NCBI GenBank assembly: GCA_015847255.1
Contig: JADLZK010001159.1
Coordinates: forward strand, 124,001 to 188,000
From: Hyparrhenia diplandra
Taxonomy: Eukaryota > Streptophyta > Magnoliopsida > Poales > Poaceae
Length of the DNA: 64,000 nucleotides
Direction: 5' to 3'
Positions 22,811 through 35,796 of this stretch are shown one piece after another. Every line of letters starts with the position of its first letter. Positions within the stretch are counted from its first letter, which is position 1. Made by a program: the position numbers and the translations under genes. A model generated the notes under the pieces. The model was given only the letters and a program-made list of their open reading frames with translations, ran no database searches and was not told where the DNA came from.

Positions 22811-23280
22811 TCTATACCTACTAATAAAGAGAAAATTTGGTCCCACCTCTTTTTTTCTGCTTTTTTTTTCCGCCTCCGACGTTTCTGCCTCTTCTCTCGT
22901 GCACAGCTGGGAGTCTCCGTGTTCATCTCCGTGTCTGGTTCGGTGTTGGTGTTATTCACATTTTTTCCCGGCTCCGAAGAATAGCAGCCCGCAACGCACC
23001 AGCTCGGCTTATCGCCACCAGAAAAAGCGCCCGGCCATCCGCGCAGGCACGCAGACGTGGTCCCCTCCGCCGTCCAGCAGCACGCGCACCACCCGGGGCG
23101 CACGCCGGCCTCCCGCCGCCTCCCGCGAGCGCCCACACGAGGGCCCCACAAGCTCCCATGCGAACCAGCTGGCATCGATTTCCAGAAGCTGCCGCCCGAG
23201 CTGCTTGCCGACGCCGCCGTCCTCCAGTCAGGCCCGGTCCTGTCAATTTGTGGACCTGGAGCAAGATTAGAAAGATAGGC
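22811..23280 (+). mobile_element. Helitron 5' end and GC-rich cargo, plus orientation
   Basis: The sequence reads A|TCTATACCTACTAATAAAG from 22811, the same 5' terminus as Helitron 3 but on the plus strand. A GC-rich block (22980-23270) follows, with open frames but no domain I can name with confidence. I did not find a CTAG end with a hairpin downstream, so the 3' boundary is unknown. Confidence 0.55.
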
Positions 23281-23912
23281 GATAGGCCCTTCATATACAG
23301 TAGAAATAAACTATGTATCACTTTTTTTTTCACTTCTAATGCATAGTGAACCATGCATATCCATCAGTGAATTTTTAGTCTAAATTGAATATAGAGTTAA
23401 TAATTATTCACTGCCCTTGGTGCACCATTCTATAATAATTCTCCAACCCCAAATTGGAATCTCATAGTTTGCGAGGCGATTATCAGGCAAATCAAACATT
23501 AAACAATCAAGAAAAGGGGCACAGGGAAGAGGGCCTATTGGGCACGTCACTTTACTTGAACTAGGAATGGAGTTACAGAGCGAGCGAATAGGCATACAGG
23601 TTGTTCCTCACCCACACACTTGTTATTTTTCTATGGGCCATAGGCAACCAGAGTTCAGTATACCACCTACATATTGTATAGCTTATACGGAGTAGTGTAT
23701 ATACACACCTTGGGTTTGGGCCCCTTGGCATCGAGGGCCCTGTGCACAGGCACCGCGCGCACCCCCCCAGGGCCGGGCCTGCCTCCAGTGCTGTGCTTGC
23801 GCGTGGAGGCACGCAGCTGCATCTTACGAGAAAAGGGACGATAGGGAGAGAATGCGGCAGAAGCTAAAGTTTTTGGTTTTTTTTCTTCTTCTGCTAGCCC
23901 GACGGCAGCTTA

Positions 23913-24131
23913 GGGCGTCCGCAACGAGAGATAGAAATCGCTAGCTGTGAAACAATTAAAAAAGAGAAAAGATCAATAGTGCAGTGAAGCTGCAAACCTG
24001 TCAGAGACTCAAGAATTCTGGGAAAGCGTGCGAGATAGGCGCTTGAGTGCTCGCTAGCGCGGTAACCAGACAACTTCTGATTGGCTGCCAGCTGCTCCTA
24101 GATAGCGATTTTAAGCCCGTTGGGGACGCCC
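23913..24131. mobile_element. Tourist-like MITE
   Basis: The inverted repeats GGGCGTCCGCAACG and CGTTGGGGACGCCC (one mismatch) are flanked by TTA on both sides (23910-23912, 24132-24134). This is the 3-bp target preference of PIF/Harbinger elements. No ORF. 23281-23909 and 24135-25180 hold nothing else recognised. Confidence 0.88.
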
Positions 24132-25184
24132 TTAGTGTGTTGGCTTGGTCTCACGAGATTGGGAGAATAGGAGTGAGAAAGGGAATATAGGAAAATATGG
24201 GGTTCTAATAATATAGTAAAGTAGACCAAGCTTTGTATATGTTGTGATGGATTTGGATAGCAGCCGAACATATGCATGCAGAATGAGATAAATCGCAGGC
24301 AACACGTCAAACTACACATCAGAAAATTTTGTGCTCATCAGAATTCAGAATCTGATTGCCAACTTGCATTGTGATGGCCGGCATGGAGGAAATGTCATGG
24401 CAGCGTGCACGAGAGGTGACTAATGCAAAGATTGATTGGTCATCTAACGTGACACCGTGATCGGCGGAGAGCCAGGGACATCCGGACGTGGTTAGGTTAC
24501 ATTGCTAGGCTGGAACACGGTGGGCGAAACGGGGACAAGTTCACGGGACAAATGTGTTCCTGATCAAACTTTTGTCGGAGAAAATAGTCATCTTCACATT
24601 TTATAAATTCTTCAATGGCCCATTTTGTGGCCGAGAATTTTAAACGGCGTGGAGGTATATAGCTGTAGAATATGTTCACTTGATTGAAAAGACCAAACTA
24701 TCGACAAGCAAAATGCCTCCATTTGTGGGCGAAATTGTTTTCTGTGATGCAGCATGGAAATTAATTTCAAAATCACTATGAAAAGAACAGTCAATGGAAA
24801 AGCATTTTAATTTTCATTTTGTGGAATTATCAAGCCAATCGTATTTAGAAAACAGTTTAGTCATGTGATATATTATATATATTATCTGAGCTTTGAGAAA
24901 TGATCACTTTTGGTCTGTTTTCTTCAGAAGCTATTCAGATATAGATAAAATATTTTAATGCACGGAAATAGAAAAGTTGCATTAATATTTTGCGAAAATA
25001 ATTAAAAATACAAATTTTATGGTAGGAAAGGAAATTAATGATCCAAAGCAACGGATCTCAAGAAATAATGAGAAGCCAAACATCTTTTTGCGAGTCTCAT
25101 TTGGAAGAATAAAATGAAAATTGTTAATTAAATAAGTTAAAACTGGTCATGTAGATGTTGTTTTTGGTCGCTATGTTAAACTAA

Positions 25185-25466
25185 GAGCAACTCTAATAGA
25201 TGTGATATCCTTTGTCGGGTAGGCTATTTATGGATTTTTAGAGAAAAATTTGAACTCTAAATATATGTTATATGGTTTTATAAAATAGCAAACATGTTAT
25301 CCCCCGAAATCTCGAGGGCCATATATAGTCACCATAGCCATTTGCTACTAACTTTGTAAAACATCAAGACTGTTGTGTACTTTTTTTTTTTAGAAGTTTC
25401 TATTTTATAAAATGGTTAAATAATGAAATTTGGCTATTAAATTTAGCCAAGCTGTTAGAGTTACTC
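25185..25466. mobile_element. Tourist-like MITE, GAGCA family
   Basis: The ends GAGCAACTCTAATAG and GTTAGAGTTACTC are flanked by TAA (25182-25184, 25467-25469). It has the same terminal motif and target as 39395-39874 and 58072-58466. Confidence 0.88.
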
Positions 25467-25984
25467 TAAGAATCTTGTTTGTATTAATTATATTCAAAGC
25501 TTGTATTCGTATCCATAATTAAATAAAACTTGGAGTATTATGGAAGGTTGGAAGATGAATACACCTTTGGATTGAAACTCATGTTAGAATTTATATGAAT
25601 AATTTCCAAATTTATATGAAGAAATTCTAATTAAATATCAAAGGCCCAATAATTGTGTTCCCTAATGGGTTTTAATATTTAAACCCCATGAGTAGAGGTG
25701 GGAGGTGCAATATCAATTAGTACCATATTGCTAGTTGATGTGGAGGTGGAGAGTTTTCCTCCCTATATATTTGTGCCAATCCTCCTTGGAAAATACACAC
25801 AATAAAACTACAATTGGGTGTTTCAATTAGAGAAAATCCCTAAAGTAGTAAAATAGTATTTTTCTCTTCTCTCGCTCCGGGCGACCTTGACTTTGCCTGA
25901 GGGAACCTTTTTCTAGCACCAGCAGGTATGTCAAATCTTACCGTTCATCATGATTCATCTATTCAATCTATCTAGTGTACACTA

Positions 25985-26123
25985 CTTCCTCCGTTCCAAA
26001 TTGTAGTTCACTTTAGCTTTTCTAGATACATTGTTTTTCTTGTGTATCTAGACATAGTGTATAACTAGGTGCATAGCAAATGTATCTAGAAAAGCTAAAA
26101 GTGAACTACAATTTTGAAGAGAG
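25985..26123. mobile_element. Stowaway MITE
   Basis: It starts CTTCCTCCGTTCCAAATTGT and ends acaattttgaagagag, with TA at 25983-25984 and 26124-26125. The arms (ctttagcttttctagatac and its complement) form an almost complete hairpin. 26126-27523 contains short A and TA runs but no recognised gene. Confidence 0.9.
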
Positions 26124-27523
26124 TAGTTGCTATGATTATGTATATGCTGATATGATTTTGAGTCATGCTAGTTTGCTACGCATGCTTTATATTATGGTTT
26201 TAATCTGGATATTGCCTAATATTTCAACAACTCAGAGAAATATATGTTTTGCACAGACGGTTGATTTCTAGTTTCACAGCAAACTTATTTTAGTTTTTCA
26301 TCTCGAGTGTAATTGGTGGATAGCTGAGGAAGAAACCGCGTTGTTTTGTTCACTAATGATAATTGGTGGCCTTAGTTTCTATTATGGAATCAATTTCGTT
26401 AGTATGTTGTGATCGATTTAGCTAGGTTTTTCAATGATCAAAGTTATCGGCAAATTAAAAATTAGTTCAGTTAAAACAAACGTCATGTTGTCATCGATCT
26501 ACGTTTTAATGATCAAGTTATAGATGGTACTATCTGCAAATTAAAACTGAATATAATTTATTTATCCAGCATAACTGTCTGGCTGTACGTAGTTTTTTTG
26601 TTAATTAGAAGTAGCAATATATACTTCTGTCTGGCTCTTGCAGCATATATATATACAAGTAGCTATAAGCTAGCATTCCTGATGAGGACAAAAACAGACA
26701 TGAGGAAGGAGCTGGTAGAGCCTGGTATAAGAATAAACAGTCCAGCTCTTCATATAAAATTACTAATAATTTCTTGTTCAGGCCATATCCCTTTTTCTCT
26801 CAGATCGTAATAACACTGACAGGCCATCACTGTGTATATAAGTATCCAAAAAATGAGAAAAATAAAATAAAGCACAAAACTAGCTAGCTAGGGAAGCGCA
26901 TTTCCTTCTGCAAAGTTGGGAGACAGAAGATTAAATTTGCGCATGAGTTAGTGTTGTGAGTTTCTCAGAGCCAAGTGCCATTTAATTCAGTCTGGGACTG
27001 AGTGAGCAGTCTCGTTTGTAATGAACAAAACTCGATCTCTCCAATTAGCAAAAAAAAAAAAAGAAAAGAAAAACTAGCTAATTAGGCATTTCACTTTGAA
27101 AACCAACTTATAATCCATATATATATATATACATCCAGAGAAGCTCATCCAACATTGCCCTTATTTAGGAGTAACAGATTTACACATCCTTACATAGCTA
27201 CAGATAATTTAGCTTAGATCTATCGATCTATTGACATGCATGCATGGGGCTTAATTATATCAAGCACGTACTAGCTAATTAATTGGAAATAAACCAAGTA
27301 GAGTAGCAACCAGCAACTAGCCATATGATCAACCGGGGACGCAGAGAGAAGCAGCTAATTAAGAGACTAGAGATTAGCTAGAACAGAGACATCATCAGCC
27401 TGATCGATCGATCGAGCCCCAGATAGCCAAAGCTTTCACATGCATGCATATGGTGATGCATGGCGGCGTGCATGGATGGACACATACACACCGGCCAGGC
27501 AGGCCTCCACGAAGGAATCGAAC

Positions 27524-27730
27524 CTAGCTCGAGGCGGCCGTGGCATGGAACCTGGCGATGTACGCCGACGCCTTCATGTCGACGTCGCGCTCGCTCACGT
27601 ACCACAGCCCGTCCTCGTCGCTCGGCCGCACCTTCCTGGACGACCGCCGCGGCTGCTCGTACCCCGGCTCGTCGGCGACGGCGTAGTACCTGCCGCCTCC
27701 TGACCCGAAGCAAGACAGGCTGCCTCCCAT
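27524..27730 (-). CDS. Small conserved plant protein with predicted acylated N terminus
   Basis: A single-exon frame of 68 residues. It starts MGGSLSCFGSGGG: Gly2 plus Ser5 suits N-myristoylation and Cys7 suits palmitoylation, so membrane attachment is predicted. The C-terminal half contains RKVRPSDEDGLWYVSERDVD then KASAYIARFHA, a block I recall from uncharacterised small plant proteins; no biochemical role is known to me. A TATA box lies about 190 bp upstream (27919-27925). GC is high as in many grass genes. The next candidate gene is more than 8 kb away, so there is no informative neighbour. An accidental ORF is possible but unlikely given the conserved motif, the promoter and the codon composition. 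Confidence 0.72.
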   Translation of the reverse strand: MGGSLSCFGSGGGRYYAVADEPGYEQPRRSSRKVRPSDEDGLWYVSERDVDMKASAYIARFHATAASS

Positions 27731-27918
27731 TCCGGCGATCGACGATCGATCACCCGAAGCTTCTTCTAGCTTGCCTGACGTACGGTTGTCGACGCAAAGC
27801 TTTCTCGATCAGAGCACAGTCGACGACAGTTGTCAGGCACTATCTCGCCGCAGTAAGCTCACTAGGAAACTGCTGCTGCTGCTTGAGTTTATGTTCGAGG
27901 GCAGCCGGGTCCTCCCCA

Positions 27919-27925
27919 ATTTATA
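27919..27925 (-). promoter_or_regulatory. TATA box of the 27524-27730 gene
   Basis: The minus strand reads CCACTATAAATTGG. Transcription from about 27890 would give a 5' UTR of roughly 160 bases before the ATG at 27730. Confidence 0.6.
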
Positions 27926-28443
27926 GTGGAGGGCGTGTGCGCAGCGGACGGCCAGGATGCACCGAATCACTTCTGTGGCGGCGTCCGACGGCCGGGACCG
28001 ATCAGCCCATCGAACGGGCGACGTGCTGTGCACGTCGGGACGAGACGACGATTAGACCACTCTTCAGACGGTCGAGCTTGGCTTGGGTGCACCGTATGTA
28101 GCACACTGTGTGATCTGACTGCAGATAGATTCTTTCAAGCTTCTTCAGACTTCCTTCAGCCTCCAGCTATATTCATGAATGAACAACACACTGCGAGGTA
28201 TGAAAAGGTAGTTAATTGCTCATTTCTTGCGAACGAACATTGATCGATCGAAGTGCTGATAGCGTAATTGGATTTGAGATGTCATGAATATATTATGGTA
28301 ATAATGGAAGGCAAATAGTATTTGGGCTTGGATCGATATATTCACACGATCGTCGATCGATCACCTGAAGCTAGTGCTGGGTTTAAGGTACGGTATAGAG
28401 CAAATTTTTAATCTTTTCTGACATCATGTAATTGAGATAAGGG

Positions 28444-28556
28444 CTAGGTAGCTAGACTGCTGCGCTCAGATAGCAATTGAAAAGTTTGGGGATATAGCTA
28501 GGTAGCTAGACTGCTGCGCTCAGATAGCAATTGAAAAGTAGGTAGCTAGACTGCTG
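28444..28556. repeat. Tandem repeat, period 54 bp, 2.3 copies
   Basis: ctaggtagctagactgctgc... is found at 28444-28484 and 28498-28538, with a third partial copy at 28539-28556. Confidence 0.95.
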
Positions 28557-28559
28557 GCA

Positions 28560-31090
28560 TCTCAGAGTCACTAATACGTGCGGTCATTTCAGGGTCCTTT
28601 TATATGATTAATTGGTGTACGTTCATCATCCTCATAGATTTGGTCTAGCTACTTGTGGTGATCACTATTCACTCTCTGATGCGTGGTAATCGACAGTACA
28701 AGTTGGACGGTAGTGGCTTGATTATTTGCATTGGCAGACTTATAGGGGTTTACTTTGGTACCCTAATTATTGTACCCAAAAATACTGTTTGTTCGTGATC
28801 TTGTCGATTGACTTTTTGTGTAAAGCTAGGGATGAGTACAAGTATAGATATGCATGACTTTCCTTGAGAGCTTAGGCTACCTACCTCAGAGAGTAAAGTA
28901 CAGATTGTATTGAGCAAACTTATTGCCTCAAAGAGACAGAGAACATCATTCACTTAAACTCTCTTTCTCTTATTCCATACCATATATAGGGCCGGTATAT
29001 TTAGTCGCATGCAGCAAATTGTTCTTGTTCTTGTTCTTATTACCTTTAACTTGCATCATTATATTGTTGCACATGTTTCCCACAACAACAAGCAAGCTAT
29101 GTGCATTTAGGTCAATGCAAGTAAAATAAGAATTAATAAGACGATCATCATGTACGTACGTACAATAGTTTGGTAGGGCCAGTCAAAAGAAGAACAAAAC
29201 TTCCCAAAAGCTGCCACTAATAATCCCAAAATGCAAAGTGCAAGTTGTGAGCCCTGCCTGCCTAGCTGCAACTTTAATTTCACGGCCTTTTTGAGAAAGA
29301 AAGAGTACTTTTGCACGGCTTGCTTTGGCTCCTTCTACACGCCTAAATGAATGTGAGCAGTTCATGTAACGCAGTGCACTGTGCAACCACAACGCTTTAA
29401 GATGGCAACTTTTGGGCAGAATCCTGTGATCATGCATGATCAATCCTTTGATCAGGAGGCCTATAATAGTGTTAGGCGAGAGCTATGCCTGTAGATGGAC
29501 ATGGTAGATAGATATATTTATTTGTAGCTCGGTTGCTTTTAGCTACATATATTCTTTTGATCATGTAGTTAGTTGAAGTTGCACCAATTGTATCTGTCTG
29601 TTTTGATCTCCAGCTGTCATTATAAAAAGATCAGGCCACTAGAGTAGATGAGCCTCTCGTATGTGCTGTCATATATATATGCTTGCTTCGCGGCCTTTGA
29701 AAGACAGCACGCACTGAATGAAAGAATTTAAAGGAGTGGAGATCTTTCTCATCAACTAGATTTTTGTACATGCAAAATCTTTACATGTGCTAGTTTATCA
29801 CAACATAAATGCTATGTGTTACCATGTTCATTTTCTAACACAATACTCTATAATCTCTATCTGGACGTGATAAATTTATCCGCCGCTCGGCTGCGCGGAC
29901 ATAGGCCTTCTAGCCTGCGTCTTTTTTGAGGTTGATTAGTGTGTCCAATGTGTGACACCATAGATTTTAGTATACTAGGGTGGGTGTGAGCGTCCATGTA
30001 CAATTTTTCTCTATATTAAACCTTTTTCAGGTTGATTATGTATTAAACTTTTCCCTATATTAATACAAGAATGCACAAATCTTTTGTGAGATCGAGACGA
30101 ATAAAGCAACACCTGAGGACAAGGATTTAGGAAGTAAGCTTTTCTAGGTTCACCAATTACCTGAGTAGCTTCGCTGCTACTTGCTCCCAAAAAGATGCTT
30201 ACCTTTTAACCTCACAACTTTAAAATTTCTTTTCATGTGCTTGCTTTTCTTAATTCCTCTTTGCTGATACAATGCTCAGATAGGTTTCATGTGAATACCA
30301 TAAGTTGGTAGCCTACAAGCTATTCCCCTAGGTTTGAGTAGAGTTCAAACCTCAAGACACTTTTTTGGGCAGCCTTTCCTCTTCTGCCACAATGTAGCCA
30401 ATAGTTTGAGCCCTGCAACATCTTAGATTTTAGACAAGTTCAGCCTTTTCAAGTTTGATTAAATTTATTCAAAAATACCAATGTTTATATGTCCAATTAG
30501 GTTTACTATAAAATATGTTACATAATTAATCTATAAAAATATGTTACATAATTAACCTTTTTATATAGATTTGGTTAAACTTAAAAACTGTTTCACTCCC
30601 AGGAAGTGAGAATTACATTCTTTTTAGATAGAGTTTTGTGTTTGTACCATTTTTTACAAACGGGCTTATATTAGTTTCATGACAATTAGTAGTACATGTT
30701 AGTTTTAATAAAAGGAATACACCGGCTAGTACTATCAATCCCTAAAGTAGGTCATCACCCATTGCATGAGACTAAGAGAAAAGTTTTTAGACACATTTTT
30801 CATAAGTCACCAACCCGCCGCTGTTGGAGTGCATAGTTAGATCGAGACTCAAAACAGATCTACTAACCGATGAACGTGGAAGCACAACTACCAAAGAAAA
30901 TTACGTAAACGAGAATAACACCAATGAGGCTTAGTCCTATATCCTCGGAGCATGACTATGAGCAATGCTCCCTACAAAACAAACTATACAAATGACATCC
31001 AAAAGATCCCACGGCTTTGCCACCATTCAAACCGACCACCAAGTTGCCTCATGGCTTCAACAGGAGTTACCAAGACAGTTATTTGTTTGT
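28560..31090. other. Intergenic, no gene seen
   Basis: AT-rich sequence. The only repeat noted is the block 29755-29845 (tttttgtacatgcaaaatc... accatgttcattttc), which reappears at 49797-49875. Both are probably remnants of one element family. Confidence 0.5.
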
Positions 31091-31093
31091 ATA

Positions 31094-31260
31094 CAGCCAC
31101 GGAGCTAGCTTTTCGGGCTAGTAGGGCTCTAGCCCACCCTACAAGCCGGTAATCAAGGTTAATTACTGTAGCAAAAACAAAAAATCACCATTAAATCTTC
31201 CGACAAATCAACATCTCCATTGTTTCAGCCCACCTAAAATTATTTCAGGCTTCGTCACTG
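31094..31260. mobile_element. hAT-type MITE with 8-bp target-site duplication
   Basis: The element begins CAGCCACGGAGCTAGC and ends GGCTTCGTCACTG, imperfect inverted repeats. Exact TTTGTATA copies flank it (31086-31093 and 31261-31268). An 8-bp duplication is the hAT hallmark. No ORF. 31269-32140 shows no gene. Confidence 0.9.
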
Positions 31261-32144
31261 TTTGTATATATGTGGAATAGCGACATGAACTGTACATATA
31301 CGATTATACATAAACCTACTATTCCATCAAACCACATGATGCATGGCAAAGCATTGTTCAGCGCACATTACTATGTTCTCAAAAATAACACCCATGGTTG
31401 GCGCGCGAGCTTGCACAGGTGCGCGAAAAACAGTACCAATTAGTACCTAAAAACAGTATATCGATGAAGTTTTGGTATATGTGTGTACATATTAATGGCC
31501 CCCTAGGATGAAGAGATCGACTCCAATTTTATAACATCCACTAATACAACTTAAACATAATCAAACCACTTTTGAAAAGGGATAATAAGAAGATCATTTA
31601 CACAATTTAGATAGTCGAGGGAGTACCAATATCCGGTTTTAGATTTTGCCACCATCATTACAACTTCATTGCGCCACCACTAGTTGGTGATCTATATCTA
31701 TGTCACTCTAGGATGATCATGGCCCTCTTGCCGTGATCACTTTTAATTTGGAGCGTGTAAAAACTCTATATTGCACTTAATGAAGAATGTGCAAATGCGC
31801 AAAAAAAAAAAAAAAAAGTTTTAGTTTTTGTGGTCCATTTGTAGAGGAACCCAAAGACACTGACGATAGGTGAAGAATGCAGATAGAATTTTTCAAAATA
31901 AAATAACACAAACGATGGGGACACCAGAGTACCGGACATGAGCGATACCCAGGATGGGCTGCTAAGCTGAGCGGTCTTGGGTTCAATATATAACAAGGAC
32001 TTTGGGCTCAGGTTAGCCCATCCTTTCCCTCCTGCCCTGAACCAATGGCCCATTGATGATCATGGGTTTCATTGTCCTGAGCAATAATATTCCTGGTCTT
32101 CGGCTCCTTTGGGCTGCCACAAAATCACATTAAAAAATAATACA

Positions 32145-33800
32145 GGGAAGAAAACAACGAAATTAGAAAGGGAGTGTCTAGTAATGTTCATTTTTTTTTT
32201 TAAGTGCAACCTAGTAGTGATGGTTTTCATATAAATAAATCCTAAATTACAATCAAATCTAAAGGTGGGTGTTTGGTTCCTTTAGCCACCCTCTAAAGTT
32301 TAGTCACTTTTAGTCATCCCTTGGAAGCTAGTGGGTTTAGTCACACAGAGGGCTCATATCCTTGACTTTTTAAAAAATATCCATATGTACGTCATGGACA
32401 CAAAGTTAAACGCCCAAAAATCATAAAATAAAACTTTCATTCCTTTGTTGGACTCCAGTGATGATTTGATTCCTTTGGAATATATAGGGGCCTGATTGCT
32501 TTGAGTTTAAAATTTACCCAAAAAAATTTAGGCTTTTTTTTTTTTATTTGTTGTTCGGTTTAAAAATCAAAATCTGTCCGTCAAAATTTTGACACCCACA
32601 GACATGGTGTGATTTTTGTCAACAAAATTGTTATTTTGGTTATACGAATTATAAATATAAAAGAAAAGACAAAAGATCACGAAGCAAAAACTTTTGAGAG
32701 GCATATCATATTATATATTCCTTGGGCTAATCATGTGGACTCCAATAAAATTTGATTTTTAATTTAGATTTTTCTATAATTTACTATGATTTTCTAAAGA
32801 TTAAATCGAATTTTTTAAAAGAAACGGCAAAGAAGGTGGCGGCTGTAGCAAACCCTACTGTAGATCGCGCGGAGGTCAAAACCACGGCAGGGGAGGCAAA
32901 TCCACCTTCGGTGTTGTTGCGGGCAGGGGAGGTAATTTGCCTCCTTTGAAAAGTGGTTTGGGGCCGGATCCGGTTTTCTGCTGGCCGGATCCGGTGGTCT
33001 TTTGCCGATTGGCGGACCCAGTGCAACCTAATAGTGATAGATTTCCTAAATAAATAAGGAAAGAAAAACAACGAAATTAGAAAGGGAGTGTCTAGTAATG
33101 TTTAATTTTTTTAAAAGTGCAACCAATAGTGATAGATTTTACATAAATAAATCCTAAATTACAATGTCAGTTAAAGGGGGTGTTTGGTTCCTTTAGCCAG
33201 TCTCTAAAGTTTAGTCACTTTTAGTCATCCCTTGGAAGATTTAAATTTCTTTAGTCACTTTTAGTCAAGTTGTTTTTCATTTTAGGGACTAAAAGCAACT
33301 AAAAAGGGAGTCACTAAACTATAGGAATCCTAAACCGGCCAACCTTGTGCCCTAGTAGTACTAATAAATTTGTCCATAGATAAATAAATAAAAGTCAATT
33401 AGAAAAGGGAGCCAGGTGTGGCCTTGTGCTTGAATCCTTCTTCGACGTCACGTGGCATCATCAGCTGACCGTTGGCCCATATGTACGTCATGGGACAGAG
33501 GAGGCTCATATCCGCTGACGGTGGTTGCCCATATGGCGTCAGGACACAAAAGTTAAACGCCCAACATGATGGTGGTGCACCATCCAAGTCTTCACCGATT
33601 TGGATCTGGAAGCGATCTTCTTTGTTGGAATAAAAATGGCATGATTCATGGTTGAACACAGGGCCTGAGGCCAAAACTATGGTACACTTCTAAATTTTTT
33701 AGATTCTTGTTCGGTTGAAGACGCGGGATGAAAATTTGTCTGTCAAATTTTGACACTCACGGGCATCAGATTTCTTGTCAAATAAAAGGCTATTTTTGGG
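32145..33800. repeat. Two diverged direct copies of a ~0.5-0.7 kb region
   Basis: Copy A starts near 32145 and copy B near 33056 (gaaaacaacgaaattagaaa). They share in order the tgtttggttcctttagcca / ttagtcacttttagtcatccc block, the tgtacgtcatgg / aaagttaaacgccca block and the tcaaattttgaca block. The tgtttggttcctttag block resembles a Tourist-family MITE terminus. No gene recognised. Confidence 0.8.
32411..32800. repeat. Fold-back element related to 11655-11945
   Basis: 32411-32490 (aaaaatcataaaataaaac... ttggactcca... ggaatatat) is complementary to about 32712-32795, with the same ggactcca core as the fold-back at 11.7 kb. Identity between arms is moderate. Confidence 0.55.
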
Positions 33801-33819
33801 AGTTTCCAATTTGGTTTGT

Positions 33820-35796
33820 TAGTGTTGGGTAAAGTTTTCTCCCTAGATTCAATTGTTGTAGTTCATTCTAAATATTCTGGCTTTAGCAAAATAGGAATGC
33901 AAACAGATGACTTCATTTTAATAGATTTTTTTGTCTTTTGGTTTTGGGGGAGGGGCCTTTTCTTTGTAATAATTGGCTTGATTCTAACTGTTGGTAGATG
34001 GGGATGTGGATGGAAACGGATATGAAATATCATCCTTTATCTAAAAAAAAAGGGGAAAAATTTTAAGAGAATTGCTATAATGAGACTCCAAATGTGTGGA
34101 ATTTAAGGCAAAACAGGACTTCAAACATATGATCGCTATAATAACACCGAAACATTGGCCTTTGGAGGCCTGGTTGTAAATGTGTGCCATGGCCGATGCC
34201 ATGCCAAAAACAAACCATACAAATCATTCTAAATGGTCAAAAATAATCATCTATTCAAAACCAACATTGCACAATTATGGCTTGGGCATGCTGGAGGTCT
34301 CCATGGCCTCGAATCGTGCGAGTACTACTGAGTCTTTGCACCAATGCCTTGTTGCGGAGTGGGTCCAAAAGGTTGATTCACCGTGTGTTAGGTTGGAGTG
34401 ATGGGTTGAACCTATCCGGTTGAACGTTGGTTTTTGGTTATTTGGAGGGGGGTTGGAGGGGGGAGCGGCCGGACGTGTGGAGGAATATACCTAAAAAGAT
34501 GCGGGCAGCCAATGACAAAAAAAAAAAAAAAAAAAATTAGGAGGGGCTGAAACTCATAAAGGATGTAGTTTATTCATAGTTAATGATGAAATTTTGGAAA
34601 TACACCATGAAAAATAAAGGATCTAGTTCATTTATACTTGAAATATGAAGGGGGGCTTAGGGGGCTCCACATGTCCACGAGCCGTAGGGGGCTTGAGCCC
34701 GGGTTGCTCCCCCTCCCCTTGGCTTCGTCACTTGTGGGCGACAGTGTCTGCGAGATCGGTGTTCGCGTGGGAGATGAGAACGTCAGGACCTACACGAATC
34801 CATCGATCAGGTACCGATTAAAAGAATGGCAATACGGTCATTAAAAAAAATACATGTATTGTGAGATTAATAAAATGATTAAAATGTCATGTATTCTGAA
34901 CATTTCGGGTGTCATTATAACGCGCGTTTGGAGTCCCACTGGGCAATTGTCTCAAATTTTTGAATCCAACGAACGAGACGCAAATTTTGCACATATTCCA
35001 TCCCGTCGTTTTTCCCAAAACACATCGTTTAACCAGTTTATTATTTATTTATTTATATCCGTACCCAAATCGGATCGGATTAAGCTGCCCATCCAAAACC
35101 AGAGAGAGAGCGAGTTTAGTTTGGATGCGTTTTCCTTCCGCCGGCTAAACTTGTACCTGAGTGCTGCACCAACCGCGGATCGAGGCGGGGCACTGCACTG
35201 CACATTGGTGGGTCAAACAAAAATGAAGCGAAAACGCCTGCTGCCATGCAGCGGAGAGGGGATGATGAGCGGCCGGCCGGGTCAAAGTGCCTATCCATCC
35301 ATGAACGACGGACTCCGTGCGCCGGACGGCGTGTGATTGTCTCGTCCGTCTTCTCGATCCGCAACCTTTCCTGGAAGTAGGTGTACAAACAACGACGCCG
35401 GTGTTTCCTTTCGTACCGCCGTAGTACAAGTAGTACAAGTACTAGTAACGTCACCCGTTACGAGTGTGCAGCCGCCGTGCGCCGGTGCAAGCATCAGTTG
35501 CAGTCGCGCGCGGCCATTGAAAGCCAAGGCGCGCTTGGGGCAGCTGCGGCTGAGGAGGGAGGGGAACGCGACGTGGACATGCTGGTCGACGTGGTCGTCT
35601 CCTTCCCTTTTCCCGTTGGACCTGCACAAAAAGGGGAGCCGAGTAGCCGCCCCCAAACAAATAAACTACTCCCTCCGTGATTCGCATAAAAATTACTGCG
35701 CCCGACCGCTGAACTATCACACCCTTGCTGCTCCGAGGACCAGGAGGCAGAGGCACTCACATCTCCAGGCCGGGGTCGGGATCGTCGGCAAAGAGA
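33820..35796. other. Intergenic to promoter region, no gene called
   Basis: 34540-34735 resembles one end of a hAT-like element (ggcttcgtcact, compare 31248-31259). 35100-35790 is GC-rich upstream sequence of the TrpB2-like gene. Its open frames show no domain I recognise. Confidence 0.45.

Noticed and set aside
26678..26824. C/D snoRNA (ctgatgagg ... ctga)
   Set aside because: The boxes are about 140 bases apart with no terminal stem, too long for a plant C/D snoRNA.
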